DNA of 7,707 nucleotides from Promethearchaeia archaeon (GCA_029856295.1 JAHQWS010000095.1:1-7707); one strand, 5' to 3'. Numbered from the stretch's first letter, positions 1 through 5,186 are shown. Numbers and translations: made by a program. The notes: a model not told the origin generated them from the letters alone.

Positions 1-464
1 TGCCTTTCGGTTTCGATTTTTTTTATTATTAATATTTTATATAAATTATTAAGTTCCTCTTTTAATAATGTAAATTTGTGTTGGATATCTTCTTTTTTCA
101 TATCTATTGTATCGAAATTTATATAAAATGCCTTGTAGAGTTCAGGAATACTATTCAATTTTTCCACAAATTTTGAGAGAATGCTTTCATACGTAGAATA
201 ATCAGGTTCTTCCTCTGAAACGATTAAGGAGATCATGGCTAATTCAGAACGACCTCGTGCCCATTTCGATTTTAAATTAAACGCCCAATTTGCAGTCTTA
301 AATTCAGATGAAAAATTATGAGTGAAAAACCCCGTGCTTTCAGACTCCATTAATGATTTGATTTGGTTAATATATTCCTCGTCTAAACTATTAATTAAAT
401 TCTGAGGATTTGTCAGAAATACTTTAGGACCTAAGATTCTGTCAAAATAGCTAAAAACTAACAT
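1..464 (-). CDS. Longin-like domain protein, 3' end cut off by window edge
   Basis: I translated this by hand from the minus strand: an ATG at 464-462 opens a frame of 154 codons that runs off the window without a stop. There is an in-frame stop a short way upstream and no other usable start between, so the start is well defined. The product begins MLVFSYFDRILGPKVFLTNP. The order of predicted elements is strand (2-7), strand (13-18), helix (22-41), strands (about 45-50, 55-66 and 74-83), then helices (about 90-117), which fits the longin fold. The F-D-x-x-L-G-P-K motif resembles the N-terminus of DENN/NPRL2-type longin domains. After residue 120 the chain is Lys/Glu/Leu/Ile-rich and probably helical or coiled coil. 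No Shine-Dalgarno is visible; a TATA-like stretch on the minus strand lies near 520-507. The gene is divergent from the rest of the window. The fold is inferred, and the lost C-terminus could carry any effector domain. Confidence 0.85.
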   Translation of the reverse strand, partial: MLVFSYFDRILGPKVFLTNPQNLINSLDEEYINQIKSLMESESTGFFTHNFSSEFKTANWAFNLKSKWARGRSELAMISLIVSEEEPDYSTYESILSKFVEKLNSIPELYKAFYINFDTIDMKKEDIQHKFTLLKEELNNLYKILIIKKIETER

Positions 465-614
465 ATACTTTTGTAAAAATTTAAATTCTATCGCTTAATT
501 TGTTAACAATCTATAAGAATTAAATTAGTAATTGTCTTTTATAAATCTTATATTTATATTTTTAACACAAATGACATCAATGATGAAACAATTTAGGTTT
601 TATTAATTACACAA

Positions 615-635
615 TTTCCCTTTTTTCACGGGAAA
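615..635. other. Short inverted repeat, possible hairpin
   Basis: TTTCCC (615-620) pairs perfectly with GGGAAA (630-635) across a nine-base loop that is mostly T. The three G:C pairs stand out from the AT-rich surroundings. It lies about 150 bases upstream of the minus-strand gene and could be an operator or a chance dyad; nothing else in the window repeats it. Confidence 0.25.
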
Positions 636-931
636 ATGAAGAATATTGTTGAAAAAAAAGTTAATTATGAACAATTTATAGTAATTTTATCTATATAGTG
701 ATTATTGTTTAACGGTCTTATCTATACAAGTAACATTTTTTTTTATCGCTAATAAACTCAGAAAAAATTTTTTTATTATTTTAAAAAAAAATATCTCTGT
801 AAATTTGAGGTTTAGAGCGTTATTTGAAAAATTAATAGTTTAATAAGAAATGCTTAAATATCAGACAAGATTCTTCGGTTAATCATTAAATATTTATAAT
901 TTAATTTATATTAACCCGATAAAAAATAAAG

Positions 932-942
932 ATTTATATATT
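932..942 (+). promoter_or_regulatory. Probable TATA box upstream of the regulator remnant
   Basis: ATTTATATATT lies about 50 bases upstream of the old start codon at 987 and follows an A-rich stretch that could serve as a BRE. Transcription would begin near 962-968. A GGAAG (973-977) then sits about nine bases before the TTG at 987, so the expression signals look intact although the coding frame is not. Confidence 0.4.
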
Positions 943-986
943 ATTTCATAATAAATATTATTATAAAAAAAAGGAAGATAAGGCGA

Positions 987-1130
987 TTGAATTTAACAAT
1001 TGCAAGAATATTTGTTCCCGATAGTTATATTTAGTATAGTTCCGAATGTAATTACAGGAAAGGGTTGTAATTATTCAAATCCGAGATAATTGTTGTGATT
1101 TCAAAAGCCCATAATTTTAAAAGCTCATAA
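987..1130 (+). pseudogene. Decayed ribbon-helix-helix regulator gene, relative of the gene at 1255
   Basis: Reading from TTG 987 gives a short peptide containing FVPDSYI, then a TAG (1032-1034). Reading on in the same frame, past a second stop (TAA, 1068-1070), the frame ends in GL-stop-LFKSEII at 1062-1091. This lines up without gaps with residues 1-33 of the intact regulator at 1255. Over those 33 codons 12 residues are identical, notably V-P-[E/D]-S-Y-I at the end of the DNA-binding strand, G-L in the turn, and S-E-x-I at the start of the second helix; E/D, R/K and L/I exchanges add to this. Matching residues often use different codons (Pro CCC versus CCA, Ser AGT versus TCG), so this is an old diverged paralogue that later decayed, not a fresh duplication. 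Beyond 1091 the similarity fades, and the frame meets TAA at 1128. With both a TAG and a TAA inside the conserved block, recoding is unlikely. Confidence 0.65.
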
Positions 1131-1136
1131 AAGGTG
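1131..1136 (+). promoter_or_regulatory. Shine-Dalgarno-like sequence before the micro-ORF at 1144
   Basis: AAGGTG lies seven bases before ATG 1144. It matches the archaeal Shine-Dalgarno core (complement of the CACCUCC near the 3' end of 16S rRNA). The following GGTGTAAT and the TGAAAAT around the start are shared with the start region of the intact regulator at 1241-1263. Confidence 0.4.
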
Positions 1137-1143
1137 TAATTAA

Positions 1144-1191
1144 ATGAAAATTGTAAGCAATAATGATGAGGTGTATCAGTTTGGTAAATGA
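1144..1191 (+). CDS. Possible 15-residue leader peptide or start-region remnant
   Basis: ATG 1144 to TGA 1189-1191 encodes MKIVSNNDEVYQFGK. It has a Shine-Dalgarno-like AAGGTG at a good distance, and its first four residues equal those of the ribbon-helix-helix protein that starts at 1255 (MKIV). It could be an upstream micro-ORF in the regulator's leader, or a fragment left by local duplication of the regulator's start region. An ORF of this length can also arise by chance in AT-rich DNA, so I hold the coding call weakly. The shared start context is the main reason to list it. Confidence 0.25.
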   Translation: MKIVSNNDEVYQFGK

Positions 1192-1195
1192 ATTG

Positions 1196-1205
1196 AAAAT
1201 ATTAT
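1196..1205 (+). promoter_or_regulatory. Candidate TATA box for the ribbon-helix-helix gene
   Basis: AAAATATTAT lies about 50 bases before GTG 1255. Initiation about 25-30 bases downstream (near 1226-1232) would give a short leader that still includes the ribosome binding site at 1241. A second TATA-like stretch, GTTATATC at 1214-1221, would place the start on top of the ribosome binding site and is less likely. Confidence 0.3.
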
Positions 1206-1240
1206 CCAGAACTGTTATATCTCTAATTAAATCTATAAAT

Positions 1241-1246
1241 GAGGTG
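1241..1246 (+). promoter_or_regulatory. Strong ribosome binding site that fixes the GTG start at 1255
   Basis: GAGGTG is a six-base perfect complement to the anti-Shine-Dalgarno core CACCUC and lies eight bases before GTG 1255. Other genes in the window show no such site, so this gene is translated from a leadered mRNA while several neighbours may be leaderless. Confidence 0.7.
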
Positions 1247-1254
1247 TAATAATA

Positions 1255-1545
1255 GTGAAAATAGTTACAATTAACGTGCCAGAATCGTATATCGAGGCGA
1301 TCAATAGATTGATAGGGGAGAATGGTCTTTATCCATCTAGATCCGAATTGATTAGGTGTGCTGTAAGAGAATTTCTTTTAAAGGAATTAAGATTGGCGAA
1401 ACATATCCCAGACTATAATAAGTCTGATGTTGATGACTATGATAAGGAAAAATTTGTTCGTGTTCCCATAGTCGATTCAGAAAATAAAAAAACTCCTGTG
1501 CAAGAATTCAAAACTTACAAAATCATCAAAAGACTTGAATTTTAA
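1255..1545 (+). CDS. Ribbon-helix-helix (CopG/Arc-type) DNA-binding regulator
   Basis: This is a 96-residue protein starting at GTG 1255, eight bases after a perfect GAGGTG. Residues 1-46 form a classic ribbon-helix-helix unit: the DNA-contacting strand KIVTINVP (2-9), helix A (about 11-20), a glycine-containing turn GENGLYPSRS (21-30) and helix B (29-46). Proteins of this type bind DNA as dimers, placing paired strands in the major groove, and often repress their own gene. Residues 47-96 form a charged, Asp/Lys-rich tail with no motif I recognise. No toxin gene, nickel-binding His/Cys set or partner gene lies next to it, so neither an antitoxin nor a NikR role is supported. A decayed relative and a repeated start-region motif lie just upstream. 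The gene ends in a strong oligo-T terminator, so it appears to be transcribed alone. The fold is secure; the target is unknown. Confidence 0.9.
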   Translation: MKIVTINVPESYIEAINRLIGENGLYPSRSELIRCAVREFLLKELRLAKHIPDYNKSDVDDYDKEKFVRVPIVDSENKKTPVQEFKTYKIIKRLEF

Positions 1546-1559
1546 AAAGAAATTCTCAA

Positions 1560-1585
1560 TTTTTTTTTATTTTTTTTTTATTTTT
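1560..1585 (+). terminator. Oligo-T archaeal terminator after the ribbon-helix-helix gene
   Basis: Three T runs of nine, ten and five bases, each separated by a single A, begin 15 bases after the stop codon. There is no stem-loop, as is usual for intrinsic archaeal termination at T tracts on the non-template strand. It separates the regulator from the gene at 1680. Confidence 0.75.
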
Positions 1586-1638
1586 CATAATGTTAACCGA
1601 ATTCTTATTCAATTAAATTTTTATATGCTATTCCTTGA

Positions 1639-1648
1639 TATAATTATA
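1639..1648 (+). promoter_or_regulatory. Candidate TATA box for the zinc-ribbon protein gene
   Basis: TATAATTATA lies about 36 bases upstream of ATG 1680, which would give a leader of only about ten bases. No Shine-Dalgarno is present before that ATG, consistent with a very short leader. A second TATA-like stretch (TTTTTATATG, 1618-1627) is a possible alternative. Confidence 0.4.
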
Positions 1649-1679
1649 ACAAATAAAAATTATTAAGTTAGAATCGATA

Positions 1680-3083
1680 ATGAGCGAGCAAGATTTATTT
1701 GAGGCATTTGTGAATGATCTCCAATTTGATGTAAGCGAATATTTAGATTCAGAGTTATCCGATTACCAGAAGAAATTAATTGAGGACGCAATATTTATAT
1801 TGAAGGATAATATTGTGGGTGATATTACAAAACTAGGGGGGAATTTACAAAAAAACAAGGAAAAGTTTGAAAATTTCTTAAAAAAAGCTGAAGCAAATAT
1901 AGAGAAAGAGAAATTTAAAGATTCTGAAAAGGATTTAAAACAATTTCTTAAAGATTATGCTAAAAAGTTACAAGAACTCATTGCTAAAACATGCGTTGCT
2001 GTGATTCCAGTAAAAGAATTACCCTGGGTTGATGTTTTATTTAGGAGCGTTCCTCGCATAGAATTAGATAACAAAAAAGTTGAATTGCTTGATAACGCGA
2101 TTTCCTATTATGGGGAAATTAAATGTGTAATTTCAAGAACGACCATCTATGGAAAGATTAAAAATGAAAAACCGTTATTTGCACCTTTTATGGGAGAACT
2201 GGATCTAAAGGGGTATAAATTAGATGAATCTCAGCAAGGTAAACCAAAATCGCTTGTTTATCCATATGTGAGTACTATTATAGAATCACTAGAGTCATCA
2301 TCAACTCGGAGTCAACTGGCAAAGTACCATGAGGGATATCAACGGCATGGAGAACCGATCTGTGATTTTTTAATGAGTAAAACAGATCTATTAGAGCCCA
2401 TGGAAAAGATTCGAACTGGTTTATACACAGGTCGCATTAAATCTGACATATCAGTATGCGGAATAGCTATACCTATTCCTTCAAATAATACTAGTCTAAT
2501 ATTACTTTTAGAAGAAAGTAAAGATTCAAAAAAATATGGAAACTGTTTTGAGGGGTTATTAAGATTTTCGGCTGCATGTTGTGAGGCTCCATCCACAGGT
2601 AAAGGCGCAGGTTTAGAACAAACAGGTCAAGTATCTCAACAACAACCCGGTGCATTAAGAACTCCCGGCGGTCAAGAATTAAAAGTTTGGTCCGTAGAAG
2701 AACTTGCAGAAGAAGCCAGTAAAAGAGGTGGAGGAGTCCCACCAGATATGGATGTTTGGTCTTCGGAAGATTTACAAAAATTATCTGAAGAGAGAGGGAG
2801 CGGGATACCCGAGGGTATGGACGTGTGGACAGAAGAAGAATTGATGAAATTAGCTAAAAAGAGAAAAGGGGGATTGGATATTCCAGAATGGAAACCAGAT
2901 GATGACATGACAGAATGTGTGAAATGTGGGTACAGTCTTAGAAAAGGATGGACTGAATGCCCTATTTGTGAGACTCCTGTAGGGTCTCAAGGTTCTCCAG
3001 AATCAGCCCCAACATCGGAAGCAGAGCCAGATGAACCGGATTCTAAAGATCAAATCTCAGAAGAGAATACCGAAAATGAATAG
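1680..3083 (+). CDS. Unrecognised protein with 23-residue tandem repeats and a C-terminal zinc ribbon
   Basis: This 467-residue protein starts at ATG 1680, and I do not recognise it as a whole. Residues 1-105 are highly charged and helical, with a probable coiled coil at about 50-105. Residues 105-300 look like a mixed alpha/beta globular domain ending in a Cys-Cys pair (300-301). Residues 302-333 are a Gly/Gln-rich linker. Residues 336-404 hold three tandem 23-residue repeats (336-358, 359-381, 382-404) of the form V-W-[ST]-x-E-[ED]-L...R-x-G-[GS]-[VIL]-P. A zinc ribbon follows (C413-x2-C416, C427-x2-C430), and the last 35 residues are a disordered acidic tail. There is no signal peptide or membrane segment, so a cytoplasmic protein is expected. 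The repeats and zinc ribbon suggest a binding or scaffold role, but this is inference. It ends in TAG and has no overlap with its neighbours. It lies 179 bp upstream of the GTPase gene on the same strand, so a link to the GTPase/V4R pair is possible but unproven. Confidence 0.9.
   Translation: MSEQDLFEAFVNDLQFDVSEYLDSELSDYQKKLIEDAIFILKDNIVGDITKLGGNLQKNKEKFENFLKKAEANIEKEKFKDSEKDLKQFLKDYAKKLQELIAKTCVAVIPVKELPWVDVLFRSVPRIELDNKKVELLDNAISYYGEIKCVISRTTIYGKIKNEKPLFAPFMGELDLKGYKLDESQQGKPKSLVYPYVSTIIESLESSSTRSQLAKYHEGYQRHGEPICDFLMSKTDLLEPMEKIRTGLYTGRIKSDISVCGIAIPIPSNNTSLILLLEESKDSKKYGNCFEGLLRFSAACCEAPSTGKGAGLEQTGQVSQQQPGALRTPGGQELKVWSVEELAEEASKRGGGVPPDMDVWSSEDLQKLSEERGSGIPEGMDVWTEEELMKLAKKRKGGLDIPEWKPDDDMTECVKCGYSLRKGWTECPICETPVGSQGSPESAPTSEAEPDEPDSKDQISEENTENE
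2685..2891 (+). repeat. Three in-frame 69-bp tandem repeats encoding a V-W-S-x-E-E-L unit
   Basis: Three adjacent units of exactly 23 codons occur within the zinc-ribbon protein, with no linker between them. Each opens with V-W-[ST], has E-[ED]-L four to six residues in, a basic residue pair with Arg near the middle, and ends G-x-[VIL]-P or similar. Similarity is clear in protein but only moderate in DNA, so the units are old and kept by selection. Each unit probably forms one amphipathic helix followed by a Gly/Pro turn, with the Trp as an anchor. Confidence 0.8.
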
Positions 3084-3210
3084 CATCCAAATTTTCCTAA
3101 GCATCTCTATTCATAAAAAAATGTATTTAAAATTAAGAAAATTAATGCGAAAACTTTAAATCTAAAGAAATTCACGAAGATGTGTACTTTAAGATTAATT
3201 CAAAACTTTT

Positions 3211-3227
3211 TTTAATAAAATATTATT
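3211..3227 (+). promoter_or_regulatory. Candidate TATA box for the longin-GTPase gene
   Basis: TTTAATAAAATATTATT lies about 44 bases before TTG 3263, so transcription from about 3243-3250 would give a short leader. No good Shine-Dalgarno is seen before the TTG; GGA at 3254-3256 is the only purine cluster. The 179-bp gap to the previous gene and this AT-rich element suggest a separate promoter. Confidence 0.35.
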
Positions 3228-3262
3228 ACCACACTTAAAGAATTAATATCTTTGGAATATCT

Positions 3263-4297
3263 TTGTTAACTAATATATTTCTCTTCATAGGAAAAAATTT
3301 TCAAGACCTAAACCAGCTTAATATTTATGGGTATCCAAACGATATTATCAACTTCGATGATAAAGACCAAATAAGCAAAGTGATTTATGGACATGATCAC
3401 GGGGATCAAATTTTGAAGTCTAAAGCGCAATCTTCTCAATTTTCACCATCAAATAATCTGCATAATACTACAGGTCTTTACTTGATTGATAGCCCCATCC
3501 CCCAAATAATTGATGGACTAAACATTTATACATCTTGTATTAATGGAAAAATTATCATCGGGTTAGTTTTTGATAAAGACGATAACCCATATGACTATAA
3601 AGATATTTTTAATGAACTTTTATTTGAACTTCTAAATGTCGAGAAATCTTGTTCCTTTGAGGACGAAATAGAAATTGAAAACTTCTTAATTACCATCTTT
3701 ATTGATATTAGAAGATTTGGAGATGAACAAGTAGAAAGACGTCCTCAAATTGAATATCGCTACCAGGAATCCTTTATAAAAGTATTTTTATTTGGAATTG
3801 ATGATGTAGGAAAATCCTCTTTAGTGAGAAGAATCAAAACTGGTGAATTTAATGATAACTACTTTATGCCTACTAAAAAGTTCTCCATAGATTATGTTCA
3901 AGCTGAAGAAAAAGGATTCTTAGCGTTTTGGGATATGCCTGGACAACGTACATTTCGAAAAAAATGGCTTATCGGCCTCCAAGATTCTAACATCGTTATA
4001 TATATGATAGATGTCGCAAATCAAAGAAGGTTTGAAGAATCAAAAAAAGAATTTTGGAAAATAATAAATAGATATGATTTACTCGGAATTCCCGTGTTAA
4101 TCTTGGCAAACAAAATTGATTTAATTCAACATTCAGATGAAATTACAGAAGATCAATCTGAAAAACTAAAGAATGAAATTAACACTTACTTTGAATTCGA
4201 TAAAATTCAAAATAGGGAATGGAAACTTCTTTTTACATCAGTCAAGACGAAATTTAATATCGAGATTGTTACTAAAGAAATATTTGATTTAATATAA
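3263..4297 (+). CDS. Arf-like small GTPase with an N-terminal longin-like domain
   Basis: This is a 344-residue, two-part protein. Residues 170-344 are a complete small GTPase domain: G1 G178-IDDV-GKS185, G2 Thr204, G3 W223-DMPGQ with the catalytic Gln228, G4 N283-KID, and G5 S326-VK. Asp180 at the position of Ras Gly12 and the Trp before DxxGQ are marks of the Arf/SR-beta branch and not of Rab or Ras. It should bind and hydrolyse GTP. Residues 1-150 carry, in order, a strand (3-9), a long insert, a strand pair (about 86-104, ending in GKIIIGLVF) and a long helix (111-127), which resembles a longin or roadblock-like fold; this is inference. The protein lacks the N-terminal amphipathic helix and myristoylation signal of true Arf. 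The TTG start is forced: an in-frame stop lies at 3236-3238, and the next Met is residue 202, inside the GTPase domain. It lies 97 bp upstream of the V4R gene. Confidence 0.9.
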   Translation: MLTNIFLFIGKNFQDLNQLNIYGYPNDIINFDDKDQISKVIYGHDHGDQILKSKAQSSQFSPSNNLHNTTGLYLIDSPIPQIIDGLNIYTSCINGKIIIGLVFDKDDNPYDYKDIFNELLFELLNVEKSCSFEDEIEIENFLITIFIDIRRFGDEQVERRPQIEYRYQESFIKVFLFGIDDVGKSSLVRRIKTGEFNDNYFMPTKKFSIDYVQAEEKGFLAFWDMPGQRTFRKKWLIGLQDSNIVIYMIDVANQRRFEESKKEFWKIINRYDLLGIPVLILANKIDLIQHSDEITEDQSEKLKNEINTYFEFDKIQNREWKLLFTSVKTKFNIEIVTKEIFDLI

Positions 4298-4309
4298 CTT
4301 CTGAGCAAA

Positions 4310-4323
4310 TTTTTATTTTTTTT
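4310..4323 (+). terminator. Oligo-T terminator after the GTPase gene
   Basis: T runs of five and eight bases, separated by one A, begin 12 bases after the stop codon. This would end transcription before the V4R gene, which has its own TATA-like element. Confidence 0.55.
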
Positions 4324-4358
4324 AAACAAATTTTAAATAATTAACGAGATAAATAATA

Positions 4359-4373
4359 TTTATTAAATATATG
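4359..4373 (+). promoter_or_regulatory. TATA box positioned for a leaderless V4R-gene transcript
   Basis: TTTATTAAATATATG is centred about 27-29 bases before ATG 4395, which is the usual distance from an archaeal TATA box to the transcription start. Together with the lack of a Shine-Dalgarno, this points to an mRNA starting at or just before the initiation codon. Confidence 0.5.
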
Positions 4374-4394
4374 CATTGAGAGATTAATTCAAAT

Positions 4395-4994
4395 ATGTCT
4401 AAGAGATTTAAAAAAACTAAACATGATGACCAAATCGTCGTCGATGAAAAAACAGGGCAATTGTATATTGGAAATAAAGATTTACGATTATTAATGCTAC
4501 GCCCTATTGAAATCATCGAATTTACAGAATTTGCTGGAACGAATGCAGAAGATATCATTTTATGGGTTGGAAAAACCATCGCGAAATACTTCATCGAAAA
4601 ATTATTTCCGGGAGAAAATTTGAGCAATGAAGATTTATCGACTAAAAAGGAAGTTGTTTTAAGTGTTCTTGAAACTTTTGAACATTTAGGTTATGGAATT
4701 CTAGAAGCCATATTTAGAAAAAAAGAAATCTATATTCATGTACATGAACCAGTTATTTCAGATGAGAAAGAAAATATAATGGCTAAAAACGTATGCCTTC
4801 TTTATCAAGGTATCTTTAGCGGAATACTCGAACAATTAGAACTTGACGTAGAAGGCGAAGAAGTTAAATGTACACTTCTAGGTGATGAACACTGTATTTT
4901 TAAATACTCTCTTCTGACAAGTGAGTTTGGAGATGAAGATATCGATCCGTTAGAAGGAGAGGGACATATCTCAGACTTCCTAAAAAGTCTTTAA
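4395..4994 (+). CDS. V4R (4-vinyl reductase / Bet3-like TRAPP-fold) domain protein
   Basis: This is a 199-residue protein from ATG 4395. Residues 35-175 match the V4R domain, which shares its fold with the eukaryotic TRAPP subunit Bet3. Features are the L-R-P lead-in (35-37), a long helix (51-71), the segment VLETFEHLGYG (91-101), Cys134 in NVCLLYQGIFSGIL, and the end signature E156-V-K-C159-x3-GDEHC167-I-F. The conserved Cys residues and G-D-x-x-C-x-F are typical of the family, where they can bind a small ligand or metal. The N-terminal 34 residues are basic then strand-forming, and the last 25 are acidic. No membrane segment is present. V4R domains also occur in archaeal sensory or regulatory proteins, so the trafficking reading depends on the Arf-like GTPase gene next to it. 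TRAPP acts as a GTPase exchange factor in eukaryotes; a partner or regulator role for the GTPase is inference. The gene appears to have its own promoter. Confidence 0.85.
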   Translation: MSKRFKKTKHDDQIVVDEKTGQLYIGNKDLRLLMLRPIEIIEFTEFAGTNAEDIILWVGKTIAKYFIEKLFPGENLSNEDLSTKKEVVLSVLETFEHLGYGILEAIFRKKEIYIHVHEPVISDEKENIMAKNVCLLYQGIFSGILEQLELDVEGEEVKCTLLGDEHCIFKYSLLTSEFGDEDIDPLEGEGHISDFLKSL

Positions 4995-5116
4995 GAATAA
5001 CTTATTTATTATATTTATTTATTACTTGTAAGCCAAATTAATTCTATATTTTCCTTCCATTAAAACTTAAAGATTTTTTCCAAGAAATGAAATTTCACAC
5101 ATTTTTTGCGAAAGTA

Positions 5117-5130
5117 AAAACCTAGGTTTT
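5117..5130. promoter_or_regulatory. Perfect 14-bp palindrome upstream of cdhA, candidate operator
   Basis: AAAACCTAGGTTTT is identical to its reverse complement. Its CCTAGG core is GC-rich in very AT-rich DNA, and it lies directly upstream of the TATA-like stretch at 5137-5144. That is a suitable place for a dimeric repressor or activator of cdhA to bind. No second copy exists in the window. Confidence 0.4.
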
Positions 5131-5136
5131 ATTTTA

Positions 5137-5144
5137 GAATATAA
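5137..5144 (+). promoter_or_regulatory. Candidate TATA box for cdhA giving a long leader
   Basis: GAATATAA follows the palindrome by six bases. Transcription from about 5165-5170 would give a leader of about 115-120 bases containing the hairpin at 5187-5208. AT-rich stretches nearer the gene (5211-5222 and 5251-5272) could also act as promoters and would leave the hairpin outside the mRNA, so this choice is uncertain. Confidence 0.3.
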
Positions 5145-5186
5145 CCAACATACTTTAGTTTTTCAATCGTTTTTACTCCCATGAAA

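Larger units (their letters stand above)
465..986. other. AT-rich spacer without a recognisable gene
   Basis: About 520 bases separate the minus-strand gene from the remnant of a regulator gene. The stretch is dominated by oligo-A and oligo-T runs, and I found no convincing coding frame. It must hold the promoter of the minus-strand gene and that of the remnant. A nine-base direct repeat (TTATCTATA at 687-695 and 718-726) and a short hairpin at 615-635 are the only patterns seen; in such AT-rich DNA the repeat may be chance. Confidence 0.6.

Noticed and set aside
560..986. Repeated A/T runs as a CRISPR array, IS end or tRNA remnant
   Set aside because: There are no regularly spaced repeats, no transposase frame, no target-site duplication and no cloverleaf-like sequence; the pattern is low complexity.
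987..1130. Reading the in-frame TAG at 1032 as pyrrolysine, so that the remnant would be a functional gene
   Set aside because: A TAA also interrupts the same frame at 1068 and similarity fades after 1091. Decay is simpler than recoding at two different stop codons.
1255..1545. The ribbon-helix-helix protein as an antitoxin or as NikR
   Set aside because: No toxin-like ORF lies on either side, and there is no C-terminal nickel-binding ACT domain or His/Cys ligand set; the tail is short and charged.
2339..2908. Minus-strand open frames inside the gene at 1680-3083
   Set aside because: They are antisense shadows of a well-supported coding frame, have no start signals, and encode no recognisable domain.
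3192..4393. Exact 13-base repeat AGATTAATTCAAA at 3192-3204 and 4381-4393, upstream of the GTPase and V4R genes
   Set aside because: Matches of this length are expected by chance in 7.7 kb of such AT-rich DNA. The copies also sit at different distances from their start codons (about 60 bases and 1 base), so a shared operator is not supported.
4322..4627. Minus-strand open frame of about 100 codons over the start of the V4R gene
   Set aside because: It overlaps the V4R coding start and its promoter, has an unconvincing composition and shows no domain; the plus-strand V4R frame explains the DNA.
5088..5097. Ten-base palindrome TGAAATTTCA upstream of cdhA
   Set aside because: Short AT-rich palindromes like this are common in such DNA. 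Unlike the 14-bp palindrome, it has no GC core and no special position.
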